In this document: positions 49,628 to 59,298 of the stretch, in pieces
Layout: the number at the start of each line of letters is the position of its first letter
Numbering within the stretch: position 1 is the first letter of the stretch
Source: Neolewinella litorea
Lineage (GTDB): Bacteria > Bacteroidota > Bacteroidia > Chitinophagales > Saprospiraceae
Direction of reading: 5' to 3'
DNA length: 64,000 nt
NCBI RefSeq assembly: GCF_004803465.1
Contig: NZ_SRSF01000004.1
Span: 248,001-312,000 of the forward strand
Notes under the pieces: model-generated
Told to the model about the DNA's origin: nothing
Database searches by the model: none
The model's input: the letters and a program-made list of their open reading frames with translations, nothing else
Program-made: the position numbers and the translations under genes

Positions 49628-50674
49628 TTGAAGCTAAAAGTCCACCAACTCTCCCTACCCCTACGCGACCCCTTCCGCATCGCGCACGAGAGCCGTACCG
49701 AGCAGCCGACCCTAATCGTGGAGCTGATTGCCGGGGAATACCGCGGCCTGGGGGAGACGGCGATGACCCGCTATTACGGACTCGATAGCCAGCGTTGCGC
49801 GGCGGAACTGAAGACCCTGGCACCCGCGTTCGCGCCCTGGACCGCCCGGGAGCTGGACGAAGTTGGCGTAGCCGCGGTGCTCGACCTGACCGTTCCCCAG
49901 AATTTCAATCCCTTCCTGCGCTGCGCCCTCGACGTGGCCCTGCATGACCTGTGGGGCAAGGTGAAGGGGCAACGCGTGGGGCGGCTGTGGAAGCAGGACC
50001 GCACCCGGCAGATCCCCACCTGCTATACCATCGGACTGGCTCCCGTGGAGGAGATGGTGCGCAAGCTTCGGACTTTCCCCTGGCCGGTCTACAAGATCAA
50101 ACTGGGTGGCGGCGACGACGACGTGGCCATCATTCGCGCCCTGCGGGAACACACCGCGGCCCCCTTCTACGTTGATGCGAATACCGGGTGGACGGCCCGG
50201 CAGGCCATTGATTACTCCGGCCCGCTCAAGGAACTCGGCGTGAAATTTATCGAGCAGCCGCTCAAGCCCGAAGACACCGCGGGACAGGCGGAAGTGCACC
50301 GTCACAGTGCCCTGCCCGTACTGGCCGACGAGAGTTGCCAGACGGAGGACGACGTGGACCGCTGCGCCAAACTGTTCTCCGGCATCAACATCAAGGTGGT
50401 CAAGTGCGGCGGTCTTCTGCCCGCGCGCCGTATGATCGCTCGCGCCCGCCAGCTGGGACTGAGAGTAATGGCCGGCTGCATGACGGAGAGCAGTGTAGGC
50501 ATCAGCGGCATCGCCCAGTTGTTGCCGGAACTGGATTATGCGGACCTGGACGGCGCCATGCTGCTCGCCGACGACCCCGCCTCCGGGGTGAAGTTTGATC
50601 CGCGGACGGGGTTGGCGATCTACCCCGACCGGCCCGGCACCGGGGCACTACTGAAGCGAAGCATCAACGCTTAA
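49628..50674 (+). CDS. Dipeptide (L-Ala-D/L-Glu-type) epimerase, enolase superfamily
   Basis: 348 residues. An N-terminal capping domain precedes a TIM barrel of the muconate-lactonizing/dipeptide-epimerase group. KxK acid-base motif in PVYKIKLGG; metal ligands Asp in FYVDANTGW, Glu in FIEQPLKP and Asp in VLADESC; second Lys in INIKVVKCGG. A DxD-type motif at the C-terminus (ADLDGAMLLADDP) is typical of dipeptide epimerases, which act in muropeptide recycling. Starts with TTG at 49628 (LKLKVHQLSL), directly after the repeat region; the nearest ATG is far inside. Confidence 0.87.
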   Translation: MKLKVHQLSLPLRDPFRIAHESRTEQPTLIVELIAGEYRGLGETAMTRYYGLDSQRCAAELKTLAPAFAPWTARELDEVGVAAVLDLTVPQNFNPFLRCALDVALHDLWGKVKGQRVGRLWKQDRTRQIPTCYTIGLAPVEEMVRKLRTFPWPVYKIKLGGGDDDVAIIRALREHTAAPFYVDANTGWTARQAIDYSGPLKELGVKFIEQPLKPEDTAGQAEVHRHSALPVLADESCQTEDDVDRCAKLFSGINIKVVKCGGLLPARRMIARARQLGLRVMAGCMTESSVGISGIAQLLPELDYADLDGAMLLADDPASGVKFDPRTGLAIYPDRPGTGALLKRSINA

Positions 50675-50740
50675 CTTTTTGCACCAAACTTATACCGCTT
50701 GGTCGGACTTCTAGCAGGGTAAACCATCAGCCAACAAGAC

Positions 50741-52213
50741 ATGTACGTCACCTTCTCGCGCTTGTGCGCCGCCTTACTTCTACTCAACCTTTCCATCCTC
50801 CTCCCGGGCTGCGCCACCAACCCGGTCACCGGCAAGAAACAGATCGCCTTCATATCGGAGGAAAGCGAGATTCAGATGGGACAGGAGTACGACCCGCAGG
50901 TCGTGGCCGAGTTCGGAATCTACGAAGACCCACAGCTCCAGAGCTTCCTCACCGAGAAAGGCAACGCCATGGCCGCCATTTCCGAACGGCCCAACCTTCC
51001 CTGGACCTTCCGGCTGGTGGATTCCGAAGTAGTCAACGCCTTCGCCGTACCTGGGGGCTTCGTTTACTTCACCCGGGGCATTATGGCCCACTTCAACAAT
51101 GAAGCCCAATTCGCGGGCGTCCTCGGCCACGAGATCGGGCACGTGACCGCACGCCATACCGTGGCCCAACAGAGCAAGCAGCAGCTTGCCCAGATCGGCT
51201 TGATCGGCGGAATGATCCTCTCTCCTGAGCTGGCCAGTCAGGGACAATCCCTCATGCAGGGGATGCAACTCCTCTTTTTGAAATTCGGACGCGACGCGGA
51301 AAGCCAATCGGACGAACTCGGCGTCAAGTATTCTACCGCCATCGGCTACGACGCCCAGGAAATGGCCGGCTTCTTCAGTACCCTCGACCGCCTGAGCGGC
51401 GGCTCAGAGAACCGTGCGCCTACCTTCCTGAGCACCCACCCCGACCCCCTGAACCGGGAGGTGCGGGTAGCGGAACTCGCCCAGCAATTCCAGGCCGCCG
51501 ACAACCGAGGCAGCTATGAGGTGGACCGCGAAGGCTACCTCCGCCGCATCGACGGCATCCTGTACGGAGAAGATCCCAAGAACGGCTACGTCGAAAAGGG
51601 GGGCTTCTACCACCCCGACCTCCGCTTCTACTTTACCATCCCGCGGAACTGGAAACTGATCAACTCCCCGACCATGGTGCAGATGGTCGCTCCCGATGAG
51701 AAAGCCATCATGCAGATGCGCCTCGCCCCCGGCAGCGATCTCCGCGCCGCGGCCCAGGAATTCATCCAGCAGAACAAGGTGCAGGTCAGCCAGACCAGCG
51801 ACCAGTCGATCAACGGACTGCCGGCCACCACCATAGTAGGACAAATCAACCAGCAAAACCAGCAGGGGCAGCGCTCTTCGCTTGGAACCATCGCCAGCTT
51901 CATCAGCTACGGCGGTAATATCTACATGTTGGCGGGCCTTTCGATGGCTTCCGACTTCCGCCGATACGCCGGCGAAATGGAGTCGAGCATCCGGAGCTTC
52001 GCGGAGCTGCGCGACCAGAGCAAGTTGAACCGGAAACCCGAGCGGATCAAGATCATGACCACGAATCGCGCCAAGACCCTGCAGCAGGCCCTTTTGGATG
52101 CGGGCATCCCGCAAGACCGGCTCGAAGAATTTGCCGTCCTGAACGGTATGGAGTTGAACGACCAGTTGCCGGCCGGTTACCTTTACAAGGCCATGAGCGG
52201 GGGCACCCGTTAG
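50741..52213 (+). CDS. M48-family zinc metallopeptidase lipoprotein
   Basis: 490 residues. Lipoprotein signal with lipobox LLPGC at about residues 20-24 and the family start ATNPVTGKKQIAFISEESE. Catalytic core: HEIGH in VLGHEIGHVTARH, third ligand Glu in RDAESQSDELGVKY. The C-terminal region (about 290-480) has a further conserved domain (YFTIPRNWKLINSPTMVQMV). BepA/LoiP-type envelope quality-control proteases are relatives. The last four bases overlap the convergent GH3 gene. Confidence 0.92.
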   Translation: MYVTFSRLCAALLLLNLSILLPGCATNPVTGKKQIAFISEESEIQMGQEYDPQVVAEFGIYEDPQLQSFLTEKGNAMAAISERPNLPWTFRLVDSEVVNAFAVPGGFVYFTRGIMAHFNNEAQFAGVLGHEIGHVTARHTVAQQSKQQLAQIGLIGGMILSPELASQGQSLMQGMQLLFLKFGRDAESQSDELGVKYSTAIGYDAQEMAGFFSTLDRLSGGSENRAPTFLSTHPDPLNREVRVAELAQQFQAADNRGSYEVDREGYLRRIDGILYGEDPKNGYVEKGGFYHPDLRFYFTIPRNWKLINSPTMVQMVAPDEKAIMQMRLAPGSDLRAAAQEFIQQNKVQVSQTSDQSINGLPATTIVGQINQQNQQGQRSSLGTIASFISYGGNIYMLAGLSMASDFRRYAGEMESSIRSFAELRDQSKLNRKPERIKIMTTNRAKTLQQALLDAGIPQDRLEEFAVLNGMELNDQLPAGYLYKAMSGGTR

Positions 52214-55212
52214 GGGCGCTGACCCAGCCGGGCAGCCGTGGTCGCATCGTTGCGGCGGTTGAATACCGAGAGGGGCTCCATCGATTCGTAGGCCGCATCC
52301 TGTACCTTGGTACGGGTATTCAGTTTCAGCAATTTGTTGTTCTCCGCATTCGGAAAGGTCCGGTTGGAGAGGAACACATACACCAGGTCCTCTTTGGGAT
52401 CGGCCCATACGGCCGTGCCGGTAAAGCCCAGGTGCCCAAAGGCCCGGGAGGAAGCCTCATCTGACATATTGAGGTGGCGGTTCTCATTGAGCTGCTTCAT
52501 GTCGAAACCTAGGCCACGCCGCGTTTCGCCGGGATAGCGGGAGGTAAACTCCTGGATGACCTCTTCGCTCAGGTACCGGCGCCCGCCGTAGGAACCTTCC
52601 TGCAGCAGCATCTGAAAGAGTGCGGCCAGGTCGTGCGCGGAGCCGAAGAGCCCGGCGTGTCCGCTTACACCACCCATCATGCCGGCCCCCATGTCGTGGA
52701 CGAAGCCCTGCACGGTACACATGCGGAAGTAGTTGTCGTTCTCGGTGGGCGGAATGCGGTCGCGGGAAATGGACCGCAGGGGGTTAAACGTGAGTGATTC
52801 CAGACCCATGGGGCGGTAAAAGTGCCGGGCGGCGTATTCCGCGACCGTCAGTCCGCTAACCCGATCGACCAGCTTGGCCATAAGGTAGAAACCGAGATCG
52901 CTGTACCGGTAACGTCCGACGTTCGGCAAGGGGCTGTCGTAAATGCGTTGCCATACGCTGTCGATCCCCACCTTGCTCATGTAAAGCTTGTCCGTCACCG
53001 GCACTACGAAGTCGCCGGTCTGGGTAGTTCGGTAATACTGTGAACTCGGTTTGGGGTGGCGGCCCGGAGTAAGCGTGTAGCGATAAAAAGGGATCCAGCT
53101 GTGCAGGCCGGCCCGGTGCGCCAACACGGCGCGTATCTTCAAGGGGGCCTTGTTGGTGCCTTTTAGTTCGGGGAGGTAGTATCCGAGCGACTTGTCGAGG
53201 TCAATCTTGCCTTCGTCGACCAGCTTCATGACGCTGAGGGTAGTCGCGGCAACCTTCGTGATGGAGGCCAGGTCATATACCGTGTTGGTGGTTACCGGCT
53301 GGTCGTTGGCGTAGGTGTGATGTCCGTAGGCCTTCTCAAAGACTACCTTTCCGTGCCGGGCCACGAGCACCACCATGCCCGGGGCGGCACGACTATTGAT
53401 GGCTTCCTTCGCCAGGCGGTCGACCCGACTGGCGAGGCGTTCTCCGTCAATGCCGACGCTTTCCGGAGGAGCGTAGCCCATCCGGAAATTGGCGGTCGTT
53501 TCCAGGCCGGCATTGTAGGGGGCGTTGGGGCTGGCGGTGATGGGCAGGCGACCGGTGAGGCGATTGGCGCCGAAAAGGGCCTGGGCCGCCGCATCCTGAG
53601 CTACTTCATCGCGGGTATAGGCCTCCAGCAGGGTGCCGAAGCCGTCCAGGGCCTTCAGGCTGTAGGGGTTGCCGAAGACGGTCACCACCAGTTTGGCGCG
53701 CTCGTCAATGGCCCGCAGCAGACTCAGCAGCTGCGGCGTGATGGTCACTTTCTCGATAAAGCGGCTGCCATCGCTGTAGAGGCTGGTTACGACCACGTCT
53801 CCGGCGCCGACGCGGTTGAGGATTTGTTTCTTTTCCGTGTCGGTCGGACTCGCGGCCGTGGTGAGGTGCGTGATCTGACCGTAGTCGTCGAGCCGGTTGG
53901 TGAAGGTGGTGGGCTGGGAAGCCCCGATGCGCAACGAGACGATCTTTCCGGTAACCGGCGTCTCGATCGGCACGAGGTTTTCCGCATCGCGGACCAGCGT
54001 CATGGAGGCTTCGTACAATTCCTGCTTCAGGGCCTTGGCGGCGGGTGAGTTCAGGTCGGCGCGCAGGTTAGCGGCTGCGGGGAAGGTGGGGCGGGTCAGC
54101 CCGAGGCGGTACTTCGAAAGCAGCACGCGGCGCACCTTGGTTTCGATGTCGACGGGTTTGATCTTGCCCTCGGCGAGGTAGCGTTTGATGGCGGAGAAGG
54201 ACGCGCCGATGTCTTCGGGGAGCAGGAGCACGTCGGAGCCGGCAGCAATGGCTTCGGCTTCCACTTCTCCATCGCCGTAGTGCTTGGTGACGCCCTTCAT
54301 TTCCAGACCGTCCGTGAAAATCAGTCCGGTAAAGCCCAGTTCATTGCGCAGCAGGTCGGTCACGATCGGCTTACTCAGCGAGGAGGGGCGGTTGGGGCGA
54401 GGGTCGAGGGCCGGAATCTGCAGGTGGGCCGCCATCATACTGCCGATGCCGTAGCGGATCAGGGCGCGGAAGGGATATAGCTCGATGGAGTCGAGACGGG
54501 CCCGGCTGTGGTTAATAACCGGCAGGTCGAGGTGGCTGTCGACGTCGGTATCGCCGTGGCCCGGAAAGTGCTTGGCGCTGGCCAGGATGCCGTTGTCCTG
54601 CAGGCCCTTCATGTACATATACCCCTTGGCGGTCACATTGTAGCGGTCTTCGCCGAAGGAGCGGGTGGCAATGACGGGGTTATCCGGATTGTTGTTGACG
54701 TCGAGTACCGGACTGAAGGCCACGTTCACCCCGATGCGGTGCATCTGCCGGGCGATCTCGGCCCCCATATCGTAGATGAGCTGGTTGTTGCGGATGGCAC
54801 CGAGGGCCAGCTGCTTGGGGTAGGAGATGGTGTGGTCGGGCAGGCGCATGCCCAGTCCCCACTCCGCGTCCATGCTCACCATCAGGGGCAGGCCGCTGAG
54901 GGCCTGGTAGCGGTTGGTGAGTTCGAGTTGCTTTTCGGGGGTACCCTGGAAGAAGCACAATCCGCCAACGTGGTAGTCGCGGATCTGCCGTTCCACGCTG
55001 GCCACGTGGTCGGGGCCGAGGTCGCTGTGGGCACGGATCATAAATAGCTGACCCAACCGCTGGTCTTCCGACATCGATTGGTAAACCGAATCAACCCACC
55101 GTTTTTCCGGGGCGGTAAGTTGGGAGAGGTCTGGCCGGTAAACCTGTTGACCGATGAGTGGAAAAGAAAGCGTCAGGAGAAGAAAAACAATAAGAGGGAA
55201 CGTAAGCTTCAT
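52210..55212 (-). CDS. GH3 beta-N-acetylhexosaminidase fused to a serine hydrolase (beta-lactamase fold)
   Basis: 1000 residues. Signal peptide (LTFPLIVFLLLTLSFPLIGQ). The GH3 domain (about 30-380) carries the NagZ-type motif KHFPGHGDTDVDSHLDLPVI and the nucleophile Asp in FTDGLEMKGV. A GH3 C-terminal-like domain (about 390-560) follows. From about residue 590 a class C beta-lactamase/DD-peptidase fold begins with GVARHGKVVFEKAYG-like sequence; the Ser-x-x-Lys motif is in LASITKVAATTLS and the YxN-like motif is YSD in YRYSDLGFYL. Suggested role: releasing GlcNAc from muropeptides and acting on peptide or ester bonds in the same substrate. Its 3' end overlaps the convergent M48 gene by four bases. 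Confidence 0.9.
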   Translation of the reverse strand: MKLTFPLIVFLLLTLSFPLIGQQVYRPDLSQLTAPEKRWVDSVYQSMSEDQRLGQLFMIRAHSDLGPDHVASVERQIRDYHVGGLCFFQGTPEKQLELTNRYQALSGLPLMVSMDAEWGLGMRLPDHTISYPKQLALGAIRNNQLIYDMGAEIARQMHRIGVNVAFSPVLDVNNNPDNPVIATRSFGEDRYNVTAKGYMYMKGLQDNGILASAKHFPGHGDTDVDSHLDLPVINHSRARLDSIELYPFRALIRYGIGSMMAAHLQIPALDPRPNRPSSLSKPIVTDLLRNELGFTGLIFTDGLEMKGVTKHYGDGEVEAEAIAAGSDVLLLPEDIGASFSAIKRYLAEGKIKPVDIETKVRRVLLSKYRLGLTRPTFPAAANLRADLNSPAAKALKQELYEASMTLVRDAENLVPIETPVTGKIVSLRIGASQPTTFTNRLDDYGQITHLTTAASPTDTEKKQILNRVGAGDVVVTSLYSDGSRFIEKVTITPQLLSLLRAIDERAKLVVTVFGNPYSLKALDGFGTLLEAYTRDEVAQDAAAQALFGANRLTGRLPITASPNAPYNAGLETTANFRMGYAPPESVGIDGERLASRVDRLAKEAINSRAAPGMVVLVARHGKVVFEKAYGHHTYANDQPVTTNTVYDLASITKVAATTLSVMKLVDEGKIDLDKSLGYYLPELKGTNKAPLKIRAVLAHRAGLHSWIPFYRYTLTPGRHPKPSSQYYRTTQTGDFVVPVTDKLYMSKVGIDSVWQRIYDSPLPNVGRYRYSDLGFYLMAKLVDRVSGLTVAEYAARHFYRPMGLESLTFNPLRSISRDRIPPTENDNYFRMCTVQGFVHDMGAGMMGGVSGHAGLFGSAHDLAALFQMLLQEGSYGGRRYLSEEVIQEFTSRYPGETRRGLGFDMKQLNENRHLNMSDEASSRAFGHLGFTGTAVWADPKEDLVYVFLSNRTFPNAENNKLLKLNTRTKVQDAAYESMEPLSVFNRRNDATTAARLGQRP

Positions 55213-55376
55213 GGACCGGGGAATAGTAAGCTGGGATAAATAGCGCTGAAAACGTCGGGCAAAGCCCGTAAGGTACTAACGCCATTAATATACGCTTGAG
55301 GTGCGGTCCGGCGCTTAAATATTCCGTAATTCTTAAAATAACGTAAATCTGTTCTTCCCGCAGGCGGTTTCCCGGG

Positions 55377-56666
55377 TTAGCGACCCACCAACTCATTGGA
55401 GTAAAGGGGGAACCGCTCCATGAATTCGTGTACCTCGCCGCGGATTCTGGCCAGCACCGCCTCGTCGTTGGAGTGGCGAATCACTTCATCGATCCAGGCT
55501 ACGGTCTGCCGGCAATCGTCCTCGTTGAAGCCCCGGGTGGTGATGGCCGCCGTGCCGATGCGGATGCCGCTGGTGACCACGGCCGACTTCTTGTCGAAGG
55601 GCACCATATTCTTGTTGAGGGTGATGTCGGCCTTGCCGAGGGCTACCTCGGCGTCGCGGCCGGTGATGTCCTTGTTGCTCAGGTCGATCAGCATGCTGTG
55701 ATTGTCGGTACCGCCGCTGATGATGTGGTAGCCGCGTTCGATCAGGGCGTCGGCCATTGCGCGGGCGTTGGCGATCACCTGTTTACCATAAGCCTTCCAG
55801 CCTTCCGAGAGGCATTCGCCGAAGGCCACGGCCTTGCCGGCGATGACGTGCTCCAGGGGGCCACCCTGCATGCCGGGGAATACGGCGCTGTTCAGGATGC
55901 TGCTCATTTTGATGGCGTTACCCTTCTTGGTCTTGCGACCCCAGGGGTTGTCGAAGTCCTTGCCCATCATGATGATGCCGCCACGGGGTCCGCGCAGCGT
56001 CTTGTGGGTGGTGCTGGTGACGATGTGGCAATGCGGCATCGGATCGTTGAGCAGGCCGGCGGCGATGAGTCCGGCGGGGTGGGCAATGTCGGCCAGCAAC
56101 AGCGCGCCTACCTCGTCGGCAATGGCGCGGAAGCGGGCGTAATCCCAGTCGCGGCTATAGGCGGAAGCACCGCAGATGATCAGTTTGGGTTGTACCTCCC
56201 GGGCCTTTTCCGCCACCTTGTCCATATCGATGCGGCCGGTCTCCTCCTCCACGCCGTAGAAGTTGGCCTGGTAGTTCTTGCCGCTGAAGTTGGCCGGGTG
56301 GCCGTGGCTGAGGTGACCGCCGTGGGCCAGGCTGAAGCCCAACGTCTTGTCACCCGGCTTCAGGCACGCCAGAAACACGGCCGCGTTGGCTTGGGCCCCG
56401 GAGTGGGGCTGTACGTTGGCGTACTCGGCCCCGAAGAGTTCGCAGAGCCGGTCGATGGCCAGCTGCTCCACCTGATCCACGATCTCGCAGCCGCCGTAGT
56501 ACCGCTTGCCGGGGTAACCTTCGGCGTACTTGTTCGTCAGGCAACTGCCCATGGCCTCCATCACGGCGGCGCTGGTGAAATTTTCGGAAGCGATGAGCTC
56601 AATGCCGTGGCGCTGGCGTTCGAGTTCCTGGTCGATAAGGTCGAATACGGCGGTGTCGCGGTTCAT
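55377..56666 (-). CDS. glyA: Serine hydroxymethyltransferase
   Basis: 429 residues. PLP enzyme interconverting serine and glycine with tetrahydrofolate. PLP Lys is in [15 protein letters not shown]. Other motifs: [49 protein letters not shown] and [16 protein letters not shown] -7 box (TAACTTTG) lies 20 bases upstream at 56686-56693. Confidence 0.98.
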   Translation of the reverse strand: MNRDTAVFDLIDQELERQRHGIELIASENFTSAAVMEAMGSCLTNKYAEGYPGKRYYGGCEIVDQVEQLAIDRLCELFGAEYANVQPHSGAQANAAVFLACLKPGDKTLGFSLAHGGHLSHGHPANFSGKNYQANFYGVEEETGRIDMDKVAEKAREVQPKLIICGASAYSRDWDYARFRAIADEVGALLLADIAHPAGLIAAGLLNDPMPHCHIVTSTTHKTLRGPRGGIIMMGKDFDNPWGRKTKKGNAIKMSSILNSAVFPGMQGGPLEHVIAGKAVAFGECLSEGWKAYGKQVIANARAMADALIERGYHIISGGTDNHSMLIDLSNKDITGRDAEVALGKADITLNKNMVPFDKKSAVVTSGIRIGTAAITTRGFNEDDCRQTVAWIDEVIRHSNDEAVLARIRGEVHEFMERFPLYSNELVGR

Positions 56667-56685
56667 GGGGGAGGAATTGAAGGGG

Positions 56686-56693
56686 CAAAGTTA
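56686..56693 (-). promoter_or_regulatory. -7 box (TAACTTTG) of glyA
   Basis: Exact TAnnTTTG match on the minus strand, 20 bases before the glyA ATG at 56666. Confidence 0.5.
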
Positions 56694-56756
56694 CCGCAAG
56701 TCGCGGTATTTCCCGGTCGGGCGGCGGGGTTAATTGCTTGGAAATGAAAAGACAAA

Positions 56757-56786
56757 CGCCCGCCCCGACATTGTCGGAGGCGGGCG
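56757..56786 (-). terminator. Intrinsic terminator of recA
   Basis: CGCCCGCC-CCGAC with a three-base loop pairs to GTCGG-A-GGCGGGCG (one bulge). On the minus strand a T-rich tract follows (complement of 56747-56756). It begins 27 bases past the recA stop. Confidence 0.85.
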
Positions 56787-56812
56787 CCTGTTACCTAGTT
56801 AGGGAGGGAGAG

Positions 56813-57892
56813 TTAAGCCTCCGCCGCGGTGGCGTCGGCGGTCTTGCCGCGGCCGTTGCGGTTGGCGCGGGCTTCCTCTTCCAGGCCCATGAGTTTGGTC
56901 TTGATCTTGATTTCGATCTCGTCGGCCACTTCGGGGTTGTCGAGCATGAACTGCTTGGCGGCTTCCCGGCCCTGGGCAATCTTGGCGTCGTCGTAGGCGT
57001 ACCAGGCGCCGGACTTCTGGATGATGTCCTGATCGACACCGAGGTCGACGATTTCACCCGACTTGGAGATGCCCTCGCCGTACATAATGTCGAACTCCGC
57101 TACCCGGAAGGGCGGGGCCAGTTTGTTCTTGGCCACCTTCACCTTGACGTGGTTGCCGACTACGTTACCTTCCTTGTCCTTGATAGCGGCACCGGTGCGG
57201 CGGATATCGAGGCGCATGGAGGCATAGAACTTCAGGGCGTTACCGCCGGTGGTGGTTTCGGGGTTGCCGAACATCACGCCGATCTTTTCGCGCAGCTGGT
57301 TGATGAAGATGCAGCAGCAGCCGGTCTTGCCGATCGTGCCAGTAAGCTTCCGCATGGCCTGCGACATCAGGCGGGCCTGCAGGCCCATCTTGCTGTCGCC
57401 CATTTCTCCTTCGATCTCCGCGCGGGGGACAAGGGCGGCCACGGAGTCGACCACGAGGATGTCGACGGCTCCGGAGCGAATGAGGTTTTCGGCGATCTCC
57501 AGGGCCTGTTCGCCGTTGTCGGGCTGGGAGATCAGCAGGTTGTCGGTGTCTACCCCCAGGCTCTGGGCGTAGAAGCGATCGAAAGCGTGCTCGGCGTCCA
57601 CGATGGCGGCAATACCGCCGCGCTTCTGGCATTCGGCGATGGCGTGGATGGCCAGGGTCGTCTTACCCGAGGATTCGGGACCGTAGATCTCGATGATGCG
57701 GCCCTTGGGAAGCCCACCGATGCCGAGGGCGACGTCAAGGCCCAGGGATCCCGTCGGGATGGCCTCCACGTTGGCGGCCTGACTCTCGCCGAGGCGCATG
57801 ATGGTGCCCTTGCCGTAGGCCTTGTCCAGGCGGTCGATCGTCATCTGGAGCGCCTTCAGCTTGGCGGCGGTGTCTTTGTTGTTATCTGCCAT
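56813..57892 (-). CDS. recA: Recombinase RecA
   Basis: 359 residues. Strand exchange and SOS coprotease. Walker [10 protein letters not shown], Walker [11 protein letters not shown], loop L1 [20 protein letters not shown], loop L2 [17 protein letters not shown]. The C-terminal tail is basic and alanine-rich rather than strongly acidic ([18 protein letters not shown]). The start is the ATG at 57892. A -7 box lies 41 bases upstream and a strong terminator after the stop, so the transcript is monocistronic. Confidence 0.99.
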   Translation of the reverse strand: MADNNKDTAAKLKALQMTIDRLDKAYGKGTIMRLGESQAANVEAIPTGSLGLDVALGIGGLPKGRIIEIYGPESSGKTTLAIHAIAECQKRGGIAAIVDAEHAFDRFYAQSLGVDTDNLLISQPDNGEQALEIAENLIRSGAVDILVVDSVAALVPRAEIEGEMGDSKMGLQARLMSQAMRKLTGTIGKTGCCCIFINQLREKIGVMFGNPETTTGGNALKFYASMRLDIRRTGAAIKDKEGNVVGNHVKVKVAKNKLAPPFRVAEFDIMYGEGISKSGEIVDLGVDQDIIQKSGAWYAYDDAKIAQGREAAKQFMLDNPEVADEIEIKIKTKLMGLEEEARANRNGRGKTADATAAEA

Positions 57893-57932
57893 TATCCTGT
57901 TTGTTTGAAACTGCTTTTGTTTTGCGACGCTA

Positions 57933-57940
57933 CAAATATA
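57933..57940 (-). promoter_or_regulatory. -7 box (TATATTTG) of recA
   Basis: Exact TAnnTTTG match on the minus strand, 41 bases before the recA ATG, in a locally AT-rich stretch. Confidence 0.6.
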
Positions 57941-58074
57941 AACATACTGTGGGCGGCCCGCAAGGAAATCAGCAATATTTGTCGAATAATAATTCGCTTT
58001 TTAGCGATAAATTGATTTTTGTAACTACTTTGCGTACAGAAATTGTTTGAAAATATGGCACCTGCGGCCGCGCC

Positions 58075-58413
58075 CTAATGTAGCTTCGGATTGTCGCGGT
58101 GACGGTCGCCGTCGCGCCGCGTCTTCTTGGCCAGGTTGCGCTCGAGGGCCTCCGTAAGGTCGGTGCCGGTCTGGTTGGCCAGGCAGATCAGGACGAACAA
58201 CACGTCGGCAAGTTCATCGGCCAGCTGCGCAGGAGCTTCGGCGGCGTCCTGCGGGTTCTTGAACGACTGCTCCCCGTAGAGGCGGGCCATCAGGCGGGCC
58301 ACCTCCCCGGTCTCCTCCATGAGGATAGCGGTGTTGGTAAGCTCACCGTAGTAGCGCACGCCTACCGTGGTGATCCATTGGTCAACAACGTTCTGGGCCT
58401 CCTTTAGGGTCAT
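58075..58413 (-). CDS. MazG-like nucleotide pyrophosphohydrolase
   Basis: 112 residues. All-alpha NTP-PPase of the short MazG-like type. Metal-binding Glu/Asp motifs are ILMEETGEVARLMARLYGEQ and the second-helix LADELADVLFVLICLANQTG. Such enzymes hydrolyse (d)NTPs to monophosphates. The start is the ATG at 58413 (MTLKEAQNVVDQW). It lies just after the terminator of the upstream GreA/B-like gene, so how it is transcribed (read-through or own promoter) is unclear. Confidence 0.88.
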   Translation of the reverse strand: MTLKEAQNVVDQWITTVGVRYYGELTNTAILMEETGEVARLMARLYGEQSFKNPQDAAEAPAQLADELADVLFVLICLANQTGTDLTEALERNLAKKTRRDGDRHRDNPKLH

Positions 58414-58429
58414 GGCAGCGCGGAAAAAA

Positions 58430-58454
58430 GGCACCGAAATTGGTTTCCGGTGCC
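58430..58454 (-). terminator. Intrinsic terminator of the GreA/B-like gene
   Basis: Seven-base stem GGCACCG/CGGTGCC with an 11-base loop. On the minus strand it is followed directly by six T residues (A-run 58424-58429). It lies 28 bases past the stop. Confidence 0.9.
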
Positions 58455-58481
58455 TGGGTTAAGCGGTATCCGCCGGGCGGA

Positions 58482-58952
58482 TCAGTAAGAGTTGATGATG
58501 CGGAACTTCGTGCCGTTCACTTCTACGGTGTCGCCGTTGTGCTTGCCGCGCATGGCCTTGTAGAGGGGGCTTTCGGTGGAGATGCCGCGGTACTTTTTGC
58601 CGTTGACCTCAAACTCGTCGCTGGCGGCGCCGACGAAGAAGAGCCCCCGGTCGGTCTCGACGATATCGCCCAACTGGATTTCCTCGGTCGGTTCGATACT
58701 GTCGATGTTGGCCAGCATCCGGATCTCGTGTTGCAGGGCTTCCACGACGGAGGAGCGTGCTTCCACGCGGTTGATCGACTGGTCGACCTTGCCGTCCTCA
58801 AAGAGGTTCTCGGTTTCCTCGTTCGTTTCTTCCGCCTCGGCCAGGTCGGCGTTCTGCATGGCCAGCATATTCTGGTAGGAATTTTCCTTGATGGTCAGCA
58901 GTTGGGCGGCTACGGCCTGCTTCTCGGCGGCCTGCTCTTTGGTAAGTTGCAT
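58482..58952 (-). CDS. GreA/GreB-family transcription elongation factor-like protein
   Basis: 156 residues. N-terminal coiled coil (about 1-75) and a C-terminal FKBP-like GreA domain (about 80-156: IQLGDIVETDRGLFFVGAAS, ISTESPLYKAMRGKHNGDTV, VNGTKFRIINSY). The acidic loop motif that stimulates RNA cleavage in GreA (around DLSENAEY) is not seen; instead NADLAEAEETNEETENLFED, itself acidic. It may bind RNA polymerase without canonical cleavage activity. Monocistronic with a terminator. Confidence 0.85.
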   Translation of the reverse strand: MQLTKEQAAEKQAVAAQLLTIKENSYQNMLAMQNADLAEAEETNEETENLFEDGKVDQSINRVEARSSVVEALQHEIRMLANIDSIEPTEEIQLGDIVETDRGLFFVGAASDEFEVNGKKYRGISTESPLYKAMRGKHNGDTVEVNGTKFRIINSY

Positions 58953-59056
58953 GGTTGATGATTTGGCTACTGCAACGGCTAAGGCCCTGGCATGTTTGGC
59001 TGAAATTGGGGTGGGGGGTGAACATCTCCGTGGTTGCTCAGATTATGTAACAGACA

Positions 59057-59298
59057 GTACACATGTGTACCGTTGACCAAAATGCACCCCGGCCGGGACT
59101 GATTTTACCGGCGCCGCTGAACGTGCCATCCCGCCACGGGTCGTGTTCAGCAACGCCACGATTTCCCGTGCAGGCTGACCAATATTATCGCGAAGCTCAC
59201 AACGCGTTGTGGAGTCAATCGCAACTTCTAAGGTCATGTCTTTTGCTGGGTTTTTGGTTAATGTTCGGGCAAGTCGGATCCTCCGACTTGCCTTTTTT
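59057..59298 (+). ncRNA. Candidate structured RNA ending in a terminator
   Basis: Plus-strand structures in order: palindrome GTACACATGTGTAC (59057-59070), stem CTGAAC/GTTCAG enclosing CCCG/CGGG (59117-59150), palindrome CACAACGCGTTGTG (59198-59211) and the terminator (59268-59298). No gene on this strand accounts for the terminator. Tested by eye for tmRNA, RNase P and SRP RNA signatures; none seen. The 5' end is a guess. Confidence 0.35.
59268..59298 (+). terminator. Orphan perfect intrinsic terminator
   Basis: Perfect 11-base stem GGCAAGTCGGA/TCCGACTTGCC with a three-base loop, then six T residues (59293-59298). It is oriented for the plus strand, while genes on both sides (58952 and 59327) are on the minus strand. 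Confidence 0.9.

Noticed and set aside
59043-59237. A 64-codon minus-strand frame before the GreA/B-like gene
   Set aside because: No recognisable similarity, and it runs through palindromes and a structured region, so a structured RNA or decayed DNA is more likely.
58953-59298. tmRNA, RNase P RNA or SRP RNA
   Set aside because: None of the conserved sequence signatures of these RNAs could be found by eye.
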